This document shows, piece by piece, positions 12,101 through 23,442 of a stretch of 64,000 nt of DNA. Location of the stretch: contig NC_054875.1 of NCBI RefSeq assembly GCF_018320785.1, positions 30,075,157-30,139,156 on the forward strand, in the 5' to 3' direction. Within the stretch, counting starts at the first letter, position 1. The number at the start of each line of letters is the position of its first letter. This DNA is from Cheilinus undulatus. Lineage: Eukaryota > Chordata > Actinopteri > Labriformes > Labridae. The notes under the pieces were generated by a model, which ran no database searches, was not told where the DNA came from, and worked only from the letters and a program-made list of their open reading frames with translations. The position numbers were made by a program, and so were the translations under genes.

Positions 12101-15100
12101 TACTTGATGCATATCTTAATCCCTCAACAATGTAGGGTTTCTGCTGTCTAATTTTATGCTTCATAATGTGCCATACATTTTTAAAAGAAGACGTGTGGAT
12201 TGCATGCAGGCCAGTCTAGTACCCACACTCTTAGGAGCCATGCTGTTGTAACTCTTGCAGCCTGTAGCTTGGCATTGTTTCGCTTAAATAAGAAGGGAAC
12301 GTGCCAGAAAAAAAGACATTGCCATGGAAGCCTATGTTGGTGCAAAACATGCATGTATCTCTTGAAATTACTGGTGCATTCCCAGGTGTGCAAGTTGCCA
12401 ACTAATAACCCTCCACACCAATACAGATGTTGGCTTTTGAAATAAGCACTGGTAAGTTCCCTTTAGCCTGGAGGATGCCATTATTTCATAAATGAACTGA
12501 CCAATAGAGCAGCTGACTCTGAAACGGATCCAGCCTCAACTCGCTGGATTCAATCAATCAAGCAATCCCAGCTGCTCAGTGCTTTTGCACCAAATAAGGC
12601 TGGAATCATTAGAATGACAGTAGTATTAATAGGTTAGGAGCTGATATGGGGCAGTCCTTTTAGACTGGACACAGATTCACTGATGTCATATCCACAACAG
12701 CAAAATATTCTTACTGTGTCTTTCTATTGGATAAAAACTGCCCTGAAGTTTGTTCCCCCTAGATTTCTTTTAGACATTTCTACATCTGAATATGGTGATG
12801 TTTTGGATATGAATGCCTCTGCTCAGAATCTTCATATGGTGGAAAAGAGATCTTTCATTTCAATGGGACTAATCTGGCTAAATAAAGGTTGAATAAAAAT
12901 ACAAATATATAAAAACATTAACTGGGCTGAACATTATCTTGGTTTCCATTAATCTCTGCTCTGGTCCAAAACTGTTACAGATTAGTCCAGAGTCCTCACC
13001 AGATCATGCCCATTGTGCAAAAAGACACTGGGCAGACCCATTGCCCCATTTCAGACCAAAAATCTAAGTACATCGGTCCATGTCTGATCCAGTCACATTT
13101 TGCTATCTGGGGAACAACCAAAATCAATTTGGCATATGGACTCCTCAGACTGAAGCTCACTTTTCTACCAAGAGAAAACAGCAGCACTACTGGATGTTAT
13201 TAAAAAATGGCTTTCATCCTACAAGCAGAGCTTGACTGGTAATCTGGCATACCCGGCATTCTCCTGGTGGGCTAATGCATGTTGGGGCTGATATGATTTT
13301 TTATTTTTCATATTAAAATATATATTTTTTTACTTTTCATTTTTTCACTAAGCACCAGCCCATTGACAGGGACAGCATCCCATTGGCTGGTTTCTTTAGA
13401 ATGACAGTTTATTTAGCCCTATCACTTCTCCAAAGTCGAGAGCAATCTGGCTGCAGACCTCTATGGTGGTCTGCACCTCTATGGTGGACGGCAGGTATGT
13501 GACAGGGAGGTTGTCCCGAATTTTTTGGAACAGGTTGCAGGCATCAAATTCTGAATGTGTGATTATTTCCAAAAAAACAACAATAACAACTTCAATAAAC
13601 AATAAAGTTTTAGTCACATTTTACACAATGCGGTTTGTGGTATGTACTTCAGCACTCACTCTACAACACAAACAAACTCACTTAACTGGCACAGAAAAAG
13701 CCTCACCACCTACCTTGCTGCGAGGAGCGGTAGGATCCCATGGGCCTCTGAGGCATCAGACTGTTCCCTTGACTGCCCTGGCCCATCAAGCCCATAGACT
13801 GCTGTCCCTGATAGTGCTGCCCCCCTGCCTGGGCTGAGGTGTAGTGTGGAGTAGCAGACTGTTGGTGCATCATGGTGACTGGATAGGAGTTTGGATTATA
13901 GGGGAGAGATCTCATATGTTATCACAAACATGCATATAGAAGGAAAGCAGATGTGAGAAGGCAGACTTGTGCATAATCAAACTGATAAATGAACAATTAT
14001 AAAAAGACGTCCAAAGCAATCAGGGCACAGGGTACAGCCAGCATGGGTTCACACCAGTCAGGGGGTCTAGAAAAATCTCTTTGAAGAGGGTTGCCAAATA
14101 AAGCAAGTGAAAGCAGTCAGTGCATAAACACAGGTACAGTCAATGTGCATGAACATCCAAGGAGAGGTCAGCTGCATCTCAAGCCAGGGTTAAAGATCAG
14201 GAGAGGTAAAGCCTGGAGCAGGAGGAAGAGCGGAGGACACAAGATACCTCTCTGATGAACTGAATGTGTTTGATTCATGAGGGTTACACTGAACTATTTG
14301 GTAATCAACAGTGTGATGAGGGAGTTCTGTATATGAAAGAATGTCTAAAGCAAAACTGTGAAGCCGTTTAGCTTGAGTCGTTGTGTTCTGCAGATTTACA
14401 GAGATAAAAAACATCCTGATTTAAACGCTACTCTATTCCTGGCTCACCTTGGTTAGACTGCATGTTGAGGTTGTTGCGGGAAGAGGAGGATGAGGATGTG
14501 GAGGAAGAAGAGCCATAGCCCCCGGAGGAGGGTGCAGCGTGGTTGTAGCCGGAGGCTGAGGCTGGGCTACTGTAGCTGCTGAGGGATGCTGAGGGAATTG
14601 CCGACTGCACCTGACCAGACTGCTGCTGCTGCTGTATGGGGGCATGGCTGGGGCCTGACGACATACACGCACAGTCAGAGCAGCCAGAACATATTTCCAT
14701 GTGGTGCATGTTAAGTTATAGACCCACATTCAGTTCATCTGTACAGAAAGCTTGTGAAGTGACTGAGTCACGAGTGTAAGAGGGGAAAAAGGAAAGCAAG
14801 ACAGTTTGCCATACAAATCTAATCATCAGACCATTAGCAGAACAAAAGACTATGGATGCTTTCAGACACTTCAACTACAGAGGGAAGAGACACAAGACAT
14901 GGTGTTGCGTCTGCAGACCAACATGCAGCAAAGTCAGAATCAAATGAGGACTCAAGGCACGGGACATACAACAAGGTGGAGCTGTGCACATGAAGCCTGG
15001 GATTTAGAGGAGGATAAATAAAATGTGAGCTTAAGTTAATTTTAAAAGATCTGAGTTAAGCTCTTACCATTGCTCATTTGGCTCTGCATCATTGATGTGG

Positions 15101-16461
15101 GGGGAAGCCCTGGTGCCATGTTGTCATTGAGGTTGTTAGGAGCATGTCCCCCACTTTGCCCCATCCCTCCTGGACACATAGACATATTGGTTGTGGGAGG
15201 CTAGAGGGAAAATTAGAAAGAACATTCTAATTTTATATAAAATGCATTATCACAAACGTTGCATTACTCTACTACAGCACTTGTGAATTATTTGCCACAT
15301 AGAAATATAATTTCTAACAAAAATAGTGACTGGTCTGATTTGTGATGTTAACCTGCTATTATTTTGAACACAACTGTACTTCTTAAATGTGTCATGAGAG
15401 GATGTACAACAAATCTGTGGAGATTAATCTTTGAAATTTGCATATTTTGTCATGAAACTTCAAACAGGACTCACTGCAGGTAGTAGTGACTGCATGTTCT
15501 GATTTGAATCTGCTATTGTGGCCAAGTAAACAAGATTTCTGTGTAGGATCTGCTGATACCTGTTAGAAAGGGGAAATGAAAAATAGCATGATTTAGTTAC
15601 ATTACCTGTGATGCTTACATGCAATTGAAAGAGAACACTTACTGTGTGCATTCAGCTGTCTTCCCTTTGCTTTGGTAATCCATTATACATTGTATTAAAT
15701 GGTGGTTCTCATCCAGCATCTATGGGAAACAATAATACAACTTCAGTATTGTGCGCATGGTGACATTATCCTATTAAGACATTGCAGTGATGCTGTCCTG
15801 GATTCTCAGAACTTCAACCAGCCTAAAACATTTCTATCTGGGTCATTATTTTCTTTTTTTTCATATTGGAGCCAAATAAAGCAGCAGCTCTTCAGTTTCT
15901 ATTCAGGACATCGTTTGAAAGTCCATGTCTTAGTGCATTTTTACCGGAAACACTCGGTTCAGTCGAGGATAAAAGCAGCTGAGAAGTATATGGCTCAGCT
16001 GCCTACCGTCCTCCTCTTTACGCTCCTTTTTTTAGCATTACATCTCAGAAGGTGACTCTCTTTAACCCACTGAGACTTTTTTTAAAGAATGGCACAAAGA
16101 ACGTGTTAAACATTTGTTAGAAACAGTTCACACAATTCCATGCTATTTTGTGTTTACAGTTCATTTACTAGAAGGGAAAAGCAGCGTGAAATAATGTAAA
16201 GAAAGCCTAGCAAAGCGCTCCAGCGTTACCGTAATGGCTTTGTTCGGTCCTTCAATTGACTGTACCGCTACAATACCAGTTGCCATTTCTTCTGATATTC
16301 GCCACAGGCTATACTTTCATATAGCACTAGCGCTGGACCGCACACTCCTGTCCAGACTACAATATTTAATCTCAAACGCAAATTAGCATTACCTTCTGAA
16401 TGGTTTGCTGTGTCACCTCCCCTTTACTCCTGGGGCGAGCAGATGGAAATGCCACCGACAT
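6129..16461 (-). CDS. ss18l1: SS18L1 / CREST, calcium-responsive transactivator, nBAF chromatin-remodelling subunit
   Basis: Eleven coding exons on the minus strand: 16393-16461, 15643-15719, 15475-15559, 15068-15200, 14448-14654, 13714-13878, 8959-9060, 8356-8445, 8048-8167, 7829-7956 and 6129-6155. They total 1203 nt, encoding 400 aa; human SS18L1 has 396. Residues 1-77 form the SNH domain, starting MSVAFPSARPRSKGEVTQQ and containing HRNLVYLATIADSNQNMQSL; it binds BRG1/BRM ATPases. The middle is Met/Gly/Ser-rich with five consecutive Gln and a Ser run. The C-terminal third is the QPGY-rich transactivation region and ends in GQYGNYQQ. The start MSVAFPSARPRSKGEV and the block TMMHQQSATPHYTSAQ fit SS18L1 rather than SS18. 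The family recruits CBP and supports dendrite growth. The last exon carries only 8 codons plus the stop. Confidence 0.95.
6430..7020. repeat. Degenerate AATTTT-rich simple sequence
   Basis: This part of ss18l1 intron 10 repeats loose GGAATTTT / AAATTTTCC words with no fixed period and includes a (GT)n-G14 run at 6564-6592. It looks like an old, diverged tandem repeat and shows no coding signal. Confidence 0.4.
10018..10400 (+). mobile_element. Truncated Tc1/mariner transposase, 3' part
   Basis: The frame 10027-10293 encodes DADFIFQQDLAPVHTANGTK and DWPANWPDLNLTENQW. These are the second Asp and the third acidic residue region of the Tc1 DDE catalytic core (usual forms QQDNAPxHTA and SPDLNPIEN, here with N to T and I to L style changes). 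The N-terminal DNA-binding domain and first catalytic Asp are missing, and no left inverted repeat is seen. The element lies in ss18l1 intron 6, antisense to the gene. Confidence 0.85.
11809..13630. mobile_element. Decayed DNA-transposon copy with 'AATTCCAAAAAAGTTGGGG'-type ends
   Basis: The left end reads CAATTCCAAAAAAGTTGGGG and then CAATGATTTACAAATCC. The right side (13515-13560) carries the reverse complement of the subterminal block, including TTTTTTGGAACAGGTTGCAG. The interior around 12100-12450 keeps blocks I recognise from a very common fish transposon family, such as GCATGCAGGCCAGTCTAGTA. I think this is Kolobok-like but am not certain. Sequence between about 12480 and 13440 matches less well and may include another insertion. 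It sits in ss18l1 intron 6. Confidence 0.5.
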
Positions 16462-17587
16462 TTTGTCATATGGAAAAATTAAAGCGCTTCTTTTATTCTA
16501 ATATTTATAATCATGAGCGCAACCCTCTATTTGGTTCTACAGTATGTCCATTACGATGAAAATTAGGGGGGTGGCATGTCATCTTTCGGTCATGAAGACA
16601 GGAAAATTGTGTGGATAAGTATATTTTTTCTGTGTTTGTTAACGTGTGTTATAAATAACGGGAAAGGCATGTTTTACACCCAATTAACAACAACTAAAAA
16701 ATCAATATTTTCACGAAAGACAAACCCTCCCTCCCTCAGTTTTTGGTATGACCCGATCAGTGAGTAGCCTACCGCTTTTCCCTCTCCTCAGACGGAGTAT
16801 GCTTTGATCCATGAGGGCCAATCAGTCTTTATTGTTCAGGCTGATCGGAAGAGCTATTGTGAATTGTGACTGCTGAACTTTTTCAGAGTAACTACATAAA
16901 GATTTGAATGCCACATCATAACAAGTCTATTTGCTCCGATTTCACCATGCACCTGTCATCTGGCAGGCTTTTACAACACTAACCTGTCATATACCTGGAC
17001 TTCAGAACTCACTGAAGAAGTGTTGCCTTTTATTTCAGCCTATATTGAACACTTGTTCCCTTTGTATACGGGTATTATCATCAGGCATCAGTGGGCAGGG
17101 GCTTCAAGAAATAGTTATTACAGGTGTGCATCACATATGAGGCACATATCTAAAATTTTAATTTTTAATTTTCAATAATTAAGGTGTGCGCTTAGTTAGT
17201 AAAAATGAGTGAACAAACACATCAAAAAGTATTTGGATTATCCAAAAATAAGTCTCTGAGGAGGGCCCTGGCCCTAACAGCAAGGTTCAATCCTCTTAAA
17301 AAATCTACGCATCAAACAATTAGACCCCCATAGACTTACTGAAAAAAATTAACCGATGGATTTTTGTGTGGTAAAATGGCAGTAGATAAGAAGGGATATT
17401 GCACCAATGATGTGCATAATTCAATTTTTGTGTTAAATCTGGTCTAGTGATGTAAAAATATTTGTGGCAAGAGTGAGGTAGAGTGCACTGGATTGGCAAG
17501 TTCTGTTGGATATGTGTAGATATTTCAGAAATGTGTATAGGCCTATGGTAGTTCTGTGTTTTTAACTGAAAAATGCTTTGAAATGCT
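16462..17587 (-). promoter_or_regulatory. ss18l1 5' leader and promoter region
   Basis: This is the region immediately upstream of the ss18l1 ATG. A CCAAT box lies at 16818-16822, about 360 bases before the ATG. There is no obvious TATA box at a fixed distance. The interval up to 17200 is AT-rich without open frames that look coding. A transcription start cannot be placed from sequence alone. Confidence 0.4.
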
Positions 17588-18260
17588 CTACACAAAAAGT
17601 ATTCTGATGCCTGACCACACCAACAATGACTGTATTCAAATAGATATACTTTAATATGGAGTTAGCCCTCCTTTTACAACTATAACGGCCTCCACTCTTC
17701 TTGGAAGACTTTCCACAAGATTTTGGAGTGTTTTTGCAGGAATTTATACCCATTCATTCTGTAGAGCATTTATGAGGTCAGACACTGATCTTGGAAGAGA
17801 CAGCCTTGCTTGTAATCTCCACTCCAGTTCATCCCAAAGGTTCTTCATGGGGTTGAGGTCAGGGCTCTGTGCTGGTCAGTCAAGTTCTTTTACACCAAAC
17901 TCAAACTATAGAGCCCTTGCTTTGTTGGACTAAAAAGGGGGCCTTCTCCAAACTGTTGCCACAAAGTTGGAAGCATAGCGTTGTCTGAAACGTCTTATGA
18001 AGCATTAAGAGTATCCTTCTCTGGAGATTAGGAGCCCAAAAACAGCCCAATACTATTATTCTTCCTCCATAAAACTTCACAGTTGGCACAATGCAGAGGT
18101 AGATAACGCTCTCGATATCTGCCAAACCTAGATTCGCAAATCTGACTACCAAACAGAGAAGTGTGATTTGTCACTCCAGAGAACACGTTTCCACTGCTCC
18201 ACAGTAACCCATTCCATGAAGTTCCCACAACCAGGTTGTGTGCTTAAAAATGGGGGAAGG
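17588..18260 (-). mobile_element. Tc1-like transposon fragment, minus orientation
   Basis: The left edge carries an AAAAAGTATTCTGATGCCTG terminus typical of fish Tc1 elements. Minus-strand frames at 17930-18230 contain pieces such as FGRYRERYLP and HCANCEVLW, matching the Tc1 transposase block around RxPGERYLP and CIVPTVKF. Several frame changes break the reading frame, and the segment corresponding to the N-terminal domain is missing. It occupies the gap between lsm14b and ss18l1 where PSMA7 lies in human. Confidence 0.7.
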
Positions 18261-18478
18261 CCTCAAATTGGTCTTCACCCTGAGGCCTCCAACTAAAACC
18301 AGCTCTGTCCCCAAGAAAAGACTAGGGAGCTCCATGCCCATAACGAACAAATACAATACTAAGATATGACCATGTAAGATCACAAACCCAGATTTATTAA
18401 CCCATGCGCCTCACAAACCTATATAGCATACAGTAAATACATTCTAAAAGCTTGAGACAAGGACATTGGCATTTTAGG

Positions 18479-18484
18479 TTTATT
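18479..18484 (-). terminator. Candidate lsm14b poly(A) signal
   Basis: AATAAA on the minus strand, 460 bases beyond the lsm14b stop codon. It gives a plausible short 3' UTR (about 18460-18943) and lies clear of the neighbouring Tc1 relic. Confidence 0.55.
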
Positions 18485-18943
18485 GACATTAATCTCTCCC
18501 ATTGCTTTAATCTTACAAAATGATACAAAGCACAAACTTCAAGACTTTAAATATACTTATTTGGTTCGTTTTTACATGAGTAATGTTAACAGTAAGCAGT
18601 TAATGAGTCTGACAAATGTACAACTCTCAAGAGGCAAAGCCACATATCTCTGGCATGAAAAACCCTCTACAAAGTGAAGCTTTCACGAGCAAAACAAAAT
18701 CTAAACTTAAATATTCACTTCCCTTTTAGTTGAAAAGAAAATATTACAAATATTCTAGGGGAAAAAAAAATCTAGCTACAAAGTGAATCATCTCATGAGC
18801 CATGCATACATATTCCAGTAGGGGAAAAAAAAAATCAGAACAGACCTGTCTTTATACAGTGAGAGCTTTAAAGTCTATCATTATACACTAGTGGCAAAAA
18901 GTTGAAGATAGATCTGCTTTAGTGTGGTATCAAACTCTGGCCT

Positions 18944-21900
18944 TCACAGCCGTCCACCCGGAGCTCTGTAAGTTGACAGAGATGATCCCTGTCCTCTCCG
19001 TCCAGGGTATCCTCCTCTGAAGCCCTGGCCCCTCAGAAACCGTCCGGGGACCCCAAAAGTCTCCAGATTACGCCTCCGCTCTTCTGCCCATGTTAGTCTG
19101 AAACACAGGAGGCACAAGCCTGTAGCATCATGCTAGCATTCAACAGTGATAATTAACAAGGCAACTGCAGTTTACCTGAACTTCTTATCAGACGAGATGT
19201 TGTCAAAGAAAGACTTTGCTCTGTCATAGTAACATTTCGGTCCAAAATTATCTTCTTCAGTTAAGTGCAATTCCTCCTTTTCCTTCTCTTCCACATCTTG
19301 ATCGCCATCTGCGGACCAAAATATTTACAATATATCTTGAAATTTTGCGGTATTAGACAAAGCAACATGCAACTTGCCTAAGATGAGACTAATTCACATA
19401 TTCTAGACTCATGTTCAATCAATCACATCCCCAGATGCAATCTTAGATACAGAGATACTTTGCTGGGCAGGTAAATTTTTGAATATTGTCACTTTAAGAT
19501 TATAGAGACTTGAACTGCTCATCTGTGACAAAATGTAAACAAATCTCTGCACATGTGAATTAAAAAGATAAGCTTCAGAAAGTGCAATAAACATTGTCAG
19601 ATATAGCTTTAAAGCAAAGCAATGCCCAAATCTAATTCAGAGCATCCTCAGGAGGGACTGAAAACATTTCAAGATCAAACGGTGATTAAAAAAGAAAAAA
19701 AAAAAATTCTGCTCAAGATAAAAATTGTTAGCAGAATGACAATGCAGTGGCATGTTTAAGGTTACTCCAGGTGCTGAACCCACCTTGTTCATTCATCTTG
19801 TCTTTGGCCTCCTTCTCCAGTTGCTCCTTCATAAATTGAGCATTTGAGGAATCAAAATCAAAATCTGTATCAAACTTTAGGGTAGCAGCTGGAGCTTCAG
19901 CCACCATCAGCTGGCCTCTACTATAGTTCCTGCGCCTCCGGGCTCCTATGATTATAGTAAAGAAAGGCATTAGTTGTTAACAGCACACTCATTTTTGTTT
20001 GTTGCAACAATAATTCGGTTTTATTTTACAAACATGAACGCTTCATATTTACCTTTTCTTCTTGGTGGTGGCCTGTTTTCATTGCTCTGCTGTCGAGTTT
20101 CATATCGAGCACTGGGATAACCTGGACCCAACTTCCCTTAAATTAAAAAAAAACAAAACAAAAACATTGAGAGACTCAAAATGGAAATTACAGAATTTCA
20201 TCAGAAACTGAGCCTCTCAAGTAAATAAGTAGACCATTGTTTTCCAAAGTGTAGGCACTGGGGGAACAACAGGTGGGTCGCAAGAGGCCTAATTTTGAAG
20301 ATGAAGTTTTAAATGATCAGATACTTCATTACATGTTCATATGCCTTTTACAGTTCAAATAGTAAGAAAACAGAAGATTTAGCTTGCATCCCACCTTTTA
20401 AACATTTATTATGTCTGATGTACAGAGTGCACTGGCCTTCCCACAGATTTGGCTGGGCCCCTAAAAAACCAACAGAATGAGCTCTCCCCAGTGGGGATTT
20501 ATTGAGATCACTGCATGTGTGGTGGATTAGAAGCATTGGTGTTAGCGTCCTGGCTAACAGCTACCTCATTATGGAGCTGAAGTGTGTCAAGTTATTAATG
20601 GGCTCTGATGTTGAAACAATTTATTCGTGCTACTTTTTAACCCAATTCACTTTTTCCATCCAATATTGCCACTTCACATGTGCTTTTTCTTTCCTTTTTT
20701 GCCACTATTTTTGTCACTATTGTCACTTCTGCCCATATTTGCAATTTCCCCCTTTAGACCCACTTTTCATCGTTCTTGCCCATTTGCCACTTTCAAACCA
20801 TTCCTGCAACAAATTTGTCATTTTGTCCCTCATTTTGGCAGATTTTTCGCCAATTAAAGCCCAGGCTTGAAACGTTTTTTTTTTCAACCTTAACCCATTT
20901 CTGCCACTAATGTCACTTTTTGCTCATTTTGTCAATTTAAACCAATTTCTGTCACTTTTACCCATTTGTCTCTTTCCAAAATTATTCTAGTCTCTTTTTA
21001 AGTTGTCTCAGCTTTTCTGACACCCTGACATCTGTGCACATTATGGCCAAGCTATGAAGTCTGACATTACTTTCCTAATCATTCATTTTAGTTTGCCCAT
21101 CCACATTGTTATCACCAAGAAAGAAGTCATTCTGTTTTAAGAAAAGGGATTTACATTTTGTTAAAGCTTATATTGCACTACAGCATTAATAAACACAAGT
21201 CATTTTCATTCCTTTGGTAAGAGGTCATTCCTCAGGTTCAAACTAAAACATCACAGCTTAACTTTACAATGGACCAAGATTTTGCTGACCTGCTCTCAGA
21301 TTGGCTGGGCCCCAGAAATCTTTCCCCTTTATCCCCGCTTATAGACAGCCTTGAGTGTAGGTGTCATGGTTTGACTGGTGCTGAATTATCTGGTGATGCT
21401 CCATCAAACATTCTACTATATTGTTTTAATGCTACTAGGAAAGGGTTGATGGCATGACAGGGTATGTTTTAAATGATTATTAGAAAAGGATATATAGATC
21501 ACTGTGCAGGTACCTGCTCGAAACAAAACAAACACTGATTATTTGATAATTTTACTTAATGACTTTGCCGAGACTTTCTTGTGATGACTTTAAAATCTAG
21601 ACACGCTCACTGAAATCCTCTGTTTAAAAACCATAAATAAAGAGGTAAATACTGCAATCTTGTGTCACGGTTGACTGAGGGTTTTGGTGGTCCCCAAAAG
21701 ATTTTCAGGTCTCAAACTGGGCCCTAGCACACTGAAGTGTGGGAAAGGCTGAAGTAGACAAAGTAAGTTACAAACCAGTGGCTCCAGTGCCCCTTCTGGC
21801 CTGGGGGCTCTCCTGTCTGGCCCTCGGAGGCCTCCTTCTCCACCGCTGCTCCTGCTCCTGGGATGATGTCAAAGCTCTCCTTTGCCTGGATCTGTCCACC

Positions 21901-22650
21901 TGTAGGGTCTGAACAGCCTTTTCCACCATAGTGCCCCTTCTGACATGTAAGCCAGGAAGTACAGGACCTGCATGAAAAATGCAATCAATTACTTTATTGT
22001 TTCAACATAGGTGCAAAATGAATTTTTTAAAATAAATCTGCATAAATTGATTTACCAAAGCCAAGAGCAGCAGCATACTGTTGACTGAGGAGAGAATTTG
22101 CAGCAAGTTGGCTGTAGGCAGGCATGCTTGCAGGACTACATGGTCCACGAGATGGGTAGACTCCAGAAGACCCTGCAATGGATGACTGAAATAAAAAAAA
22201 AGGTTTCAGCAATCCAGAAAACATACTCTAAACATAGCACATTTAGTCCACTTTGTGTTTAGAATAATTAAATTATGGCGTTCTTGTATAGAATACCTGT
22301 ACTATTGCAGGATCCGGGGGTAGGCCATGGTAGGACCTTGGAGGTTCACACAGCGTTATATCTTTAATATCACTCCCACGAAAAGTGATATATTCATAGA
22401 TATCATCTTTGGGTGGCGTTGGCCTGTCAGTGGGTCGTCCCTCAGTTCCTAAACACCTGACTAGTTGAGAAAAATGTTTTAAGTGAGAGCTATTTGGCTA
22501 TCCATCAAAGAAAGGTCTACCTAACTCACCTTTAGCAAGGACCACTGTTGAGTTCACTTTATCAATTGTATACAAAATTCCCTCATAGCGATTTTGGGCT
22601 TTAGAAATTAAGCCAATTTTACAGCCAATACTCGGCTTTGCTAAGCTCAT
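18944..22650 (-). CDS. lsm14b: LSM14B (RAP55B), Scd6-family P-body mRNA-binding protein
   Basis: Eight coding exons on the minus strand: 22530-22650, 22297-22460, 22056-22185, 21776-21967, 20053-20136, 19784-19945, 19176-19308 and 18944-19097. They total 1140 nt, encoding 379 aa; human LSM14B has 385. Residues 1-95 are the LSm14 domain ([53 protein letters not shown]). The FDF/DFDF box is near 255-268 ([14 protein letters not shown]) and binds DDX6. The FFD box is near 310-325 ([16 protein letters not shown]) and the TFG box near 332-350 ([13 protein letters not shown]). A short Arg/Gly-rich tail follows. In the family these proteins repress translation, scaffold P-bodies and store maternal mRNA in oocytes. 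The motif MVEKAVQT in exon 4 favours LSM14B over LSM14A. It diverges from taf4. Confidence 0.95.
20463..21360 (+). repeat. Interspersed repeat copy A with internal pyrimidine-rich minisatellite
   Basis: Flanks and order match the longer copy at 59870-61655. Left-flank words are CTCCCCAGTGGGGATTTAT and GGCTCTGATGTTGAAAC. The right side has TATGAAGTCTGACATTACTT and TTTACAATGGACCAAGATTTTGC. Between them, at about 20630-20990, is a degenerate array of units near GCCACTTTTAACCCATTTTT. Both copies read the same way on the plus strand. It lies in lsm14b intron 4. No transposase is seen, so the family is unknown to me. Confidence 0.75.
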
Positions 22651-23434
22651 TTCGGTATATTACTCAGAGAAATTGGTGGCCTGATGTTCAAAAGAACCCG
22701 AGTCAATTCCGTGCATTCAACCCACCGGACCACAAACAATTCATCGGTGCTCTCAGGTGACTTGAAACCACGTCCATTGATTGAGGCGCAAACGCACCTG
22801 GAAACCTCTGATTAGCTGCAGAGCTCCTTGCTGACGTCAGCCATGTTGGGTTGATGACTGTTATGTTTATTTGATGGGAAATTTCTTCCAGGAGTAAGTT
22901 TTTGGAAAAAAATGTAACTTTACTGCCATGATGAGCTGCCCACGATACAATTAAATGGTATGCATCGATACTGTGCATAATTAAAGACATGTTCCGTGCT
23001 CAATTCTGATCTTTTCAGAAAGACTTCAAAAAAGATCAGATATGTATCTAATTTAGAACCATATACAAAAGTGACCTGAATCTGATTCGAAAAGGTCAGA
23101 TTCAGTGTGACTTGCGCTTCTCATACTGTCAGAAAAGAACCAGATATGAATTACATGTGAGCAAAAAAAATCAGATTTAGGTCACTTTTAAGTACAGTGT
23201 GAACGTAGCCTAAGACGCTTCGTTCTCCCTGTGGTAAAGGCCCGCTAGAATCAGCTCACAGGACTCAATTCATATTCACTCCTGTACACAACGTAGACAG
23301 TCCACACTGCTGCTTTGAACTGTTTGTTCCCAGCTTATTTTATCCCACTGACCAATCACGGCCCCCGAGGTCACGTCACTGACGGTGCATCCAATCGGCG
23401 CATGCGTCTCACGAGCGAGCGTAGCTGGGCAAAG
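22651..23434. promoter_or_regulatory. Divergent lsm14b/taf4 promoter region
   Basis: Only 784 bases separate the two start codons, which point away from each other. The lsm14b side has a palindromic TGACGTCA (CRE/ATF site) at 22832-22839. The taf4 side has TCACGTCACTGACGG near 23372-23386 and GC-rich sequence up to the ATG. A hAT-like relic occupies 22995-23212 in the middle. A shared bidirectional promoter is an inference from spacing and motifs. Confidence 0.6.
22995..23212. mobile_element. Short hAT-like nonautonomous element
   Basis: The right end reads CAGTGTGAACGTAGCCTA, preceded by words such as AAATCAGATTTAGGTCAC. The left part repeats TCTGATCTTTTCAGAAAG and GACCTGAATCTGATTCGAAA. This wording matches a widespread fish hAT-type MITE with alternating AGATC/GATCT and TCAGATT words. 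The left terminus is eroded, so the start is approximate. Confidence 0.5.
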
Positions 23435-23442
23435 ATGGCGGC
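23432..23442 (+). promoter_or_regulatory. YY1-type motif overlapping the conserved taf4 start codon
   Basis: The sequence AAGATGGCGGC is a full YY1 consensus. Its ATG is the conserved first codon of TAF4 (MAAGSDLL). YY1 sites at translation or transcription starts are common in housekeeping genes. Use by YY1 here is inferred. Confidence 0.6.

Noticed and set aside
14433-14729. Alternative Pro/Ser-rich frame over ss18l1 exon 5
   Set aside because: Only the frame giving NNLNMQSNQ and fitting both splice phases continues into the SS18L1 protein.
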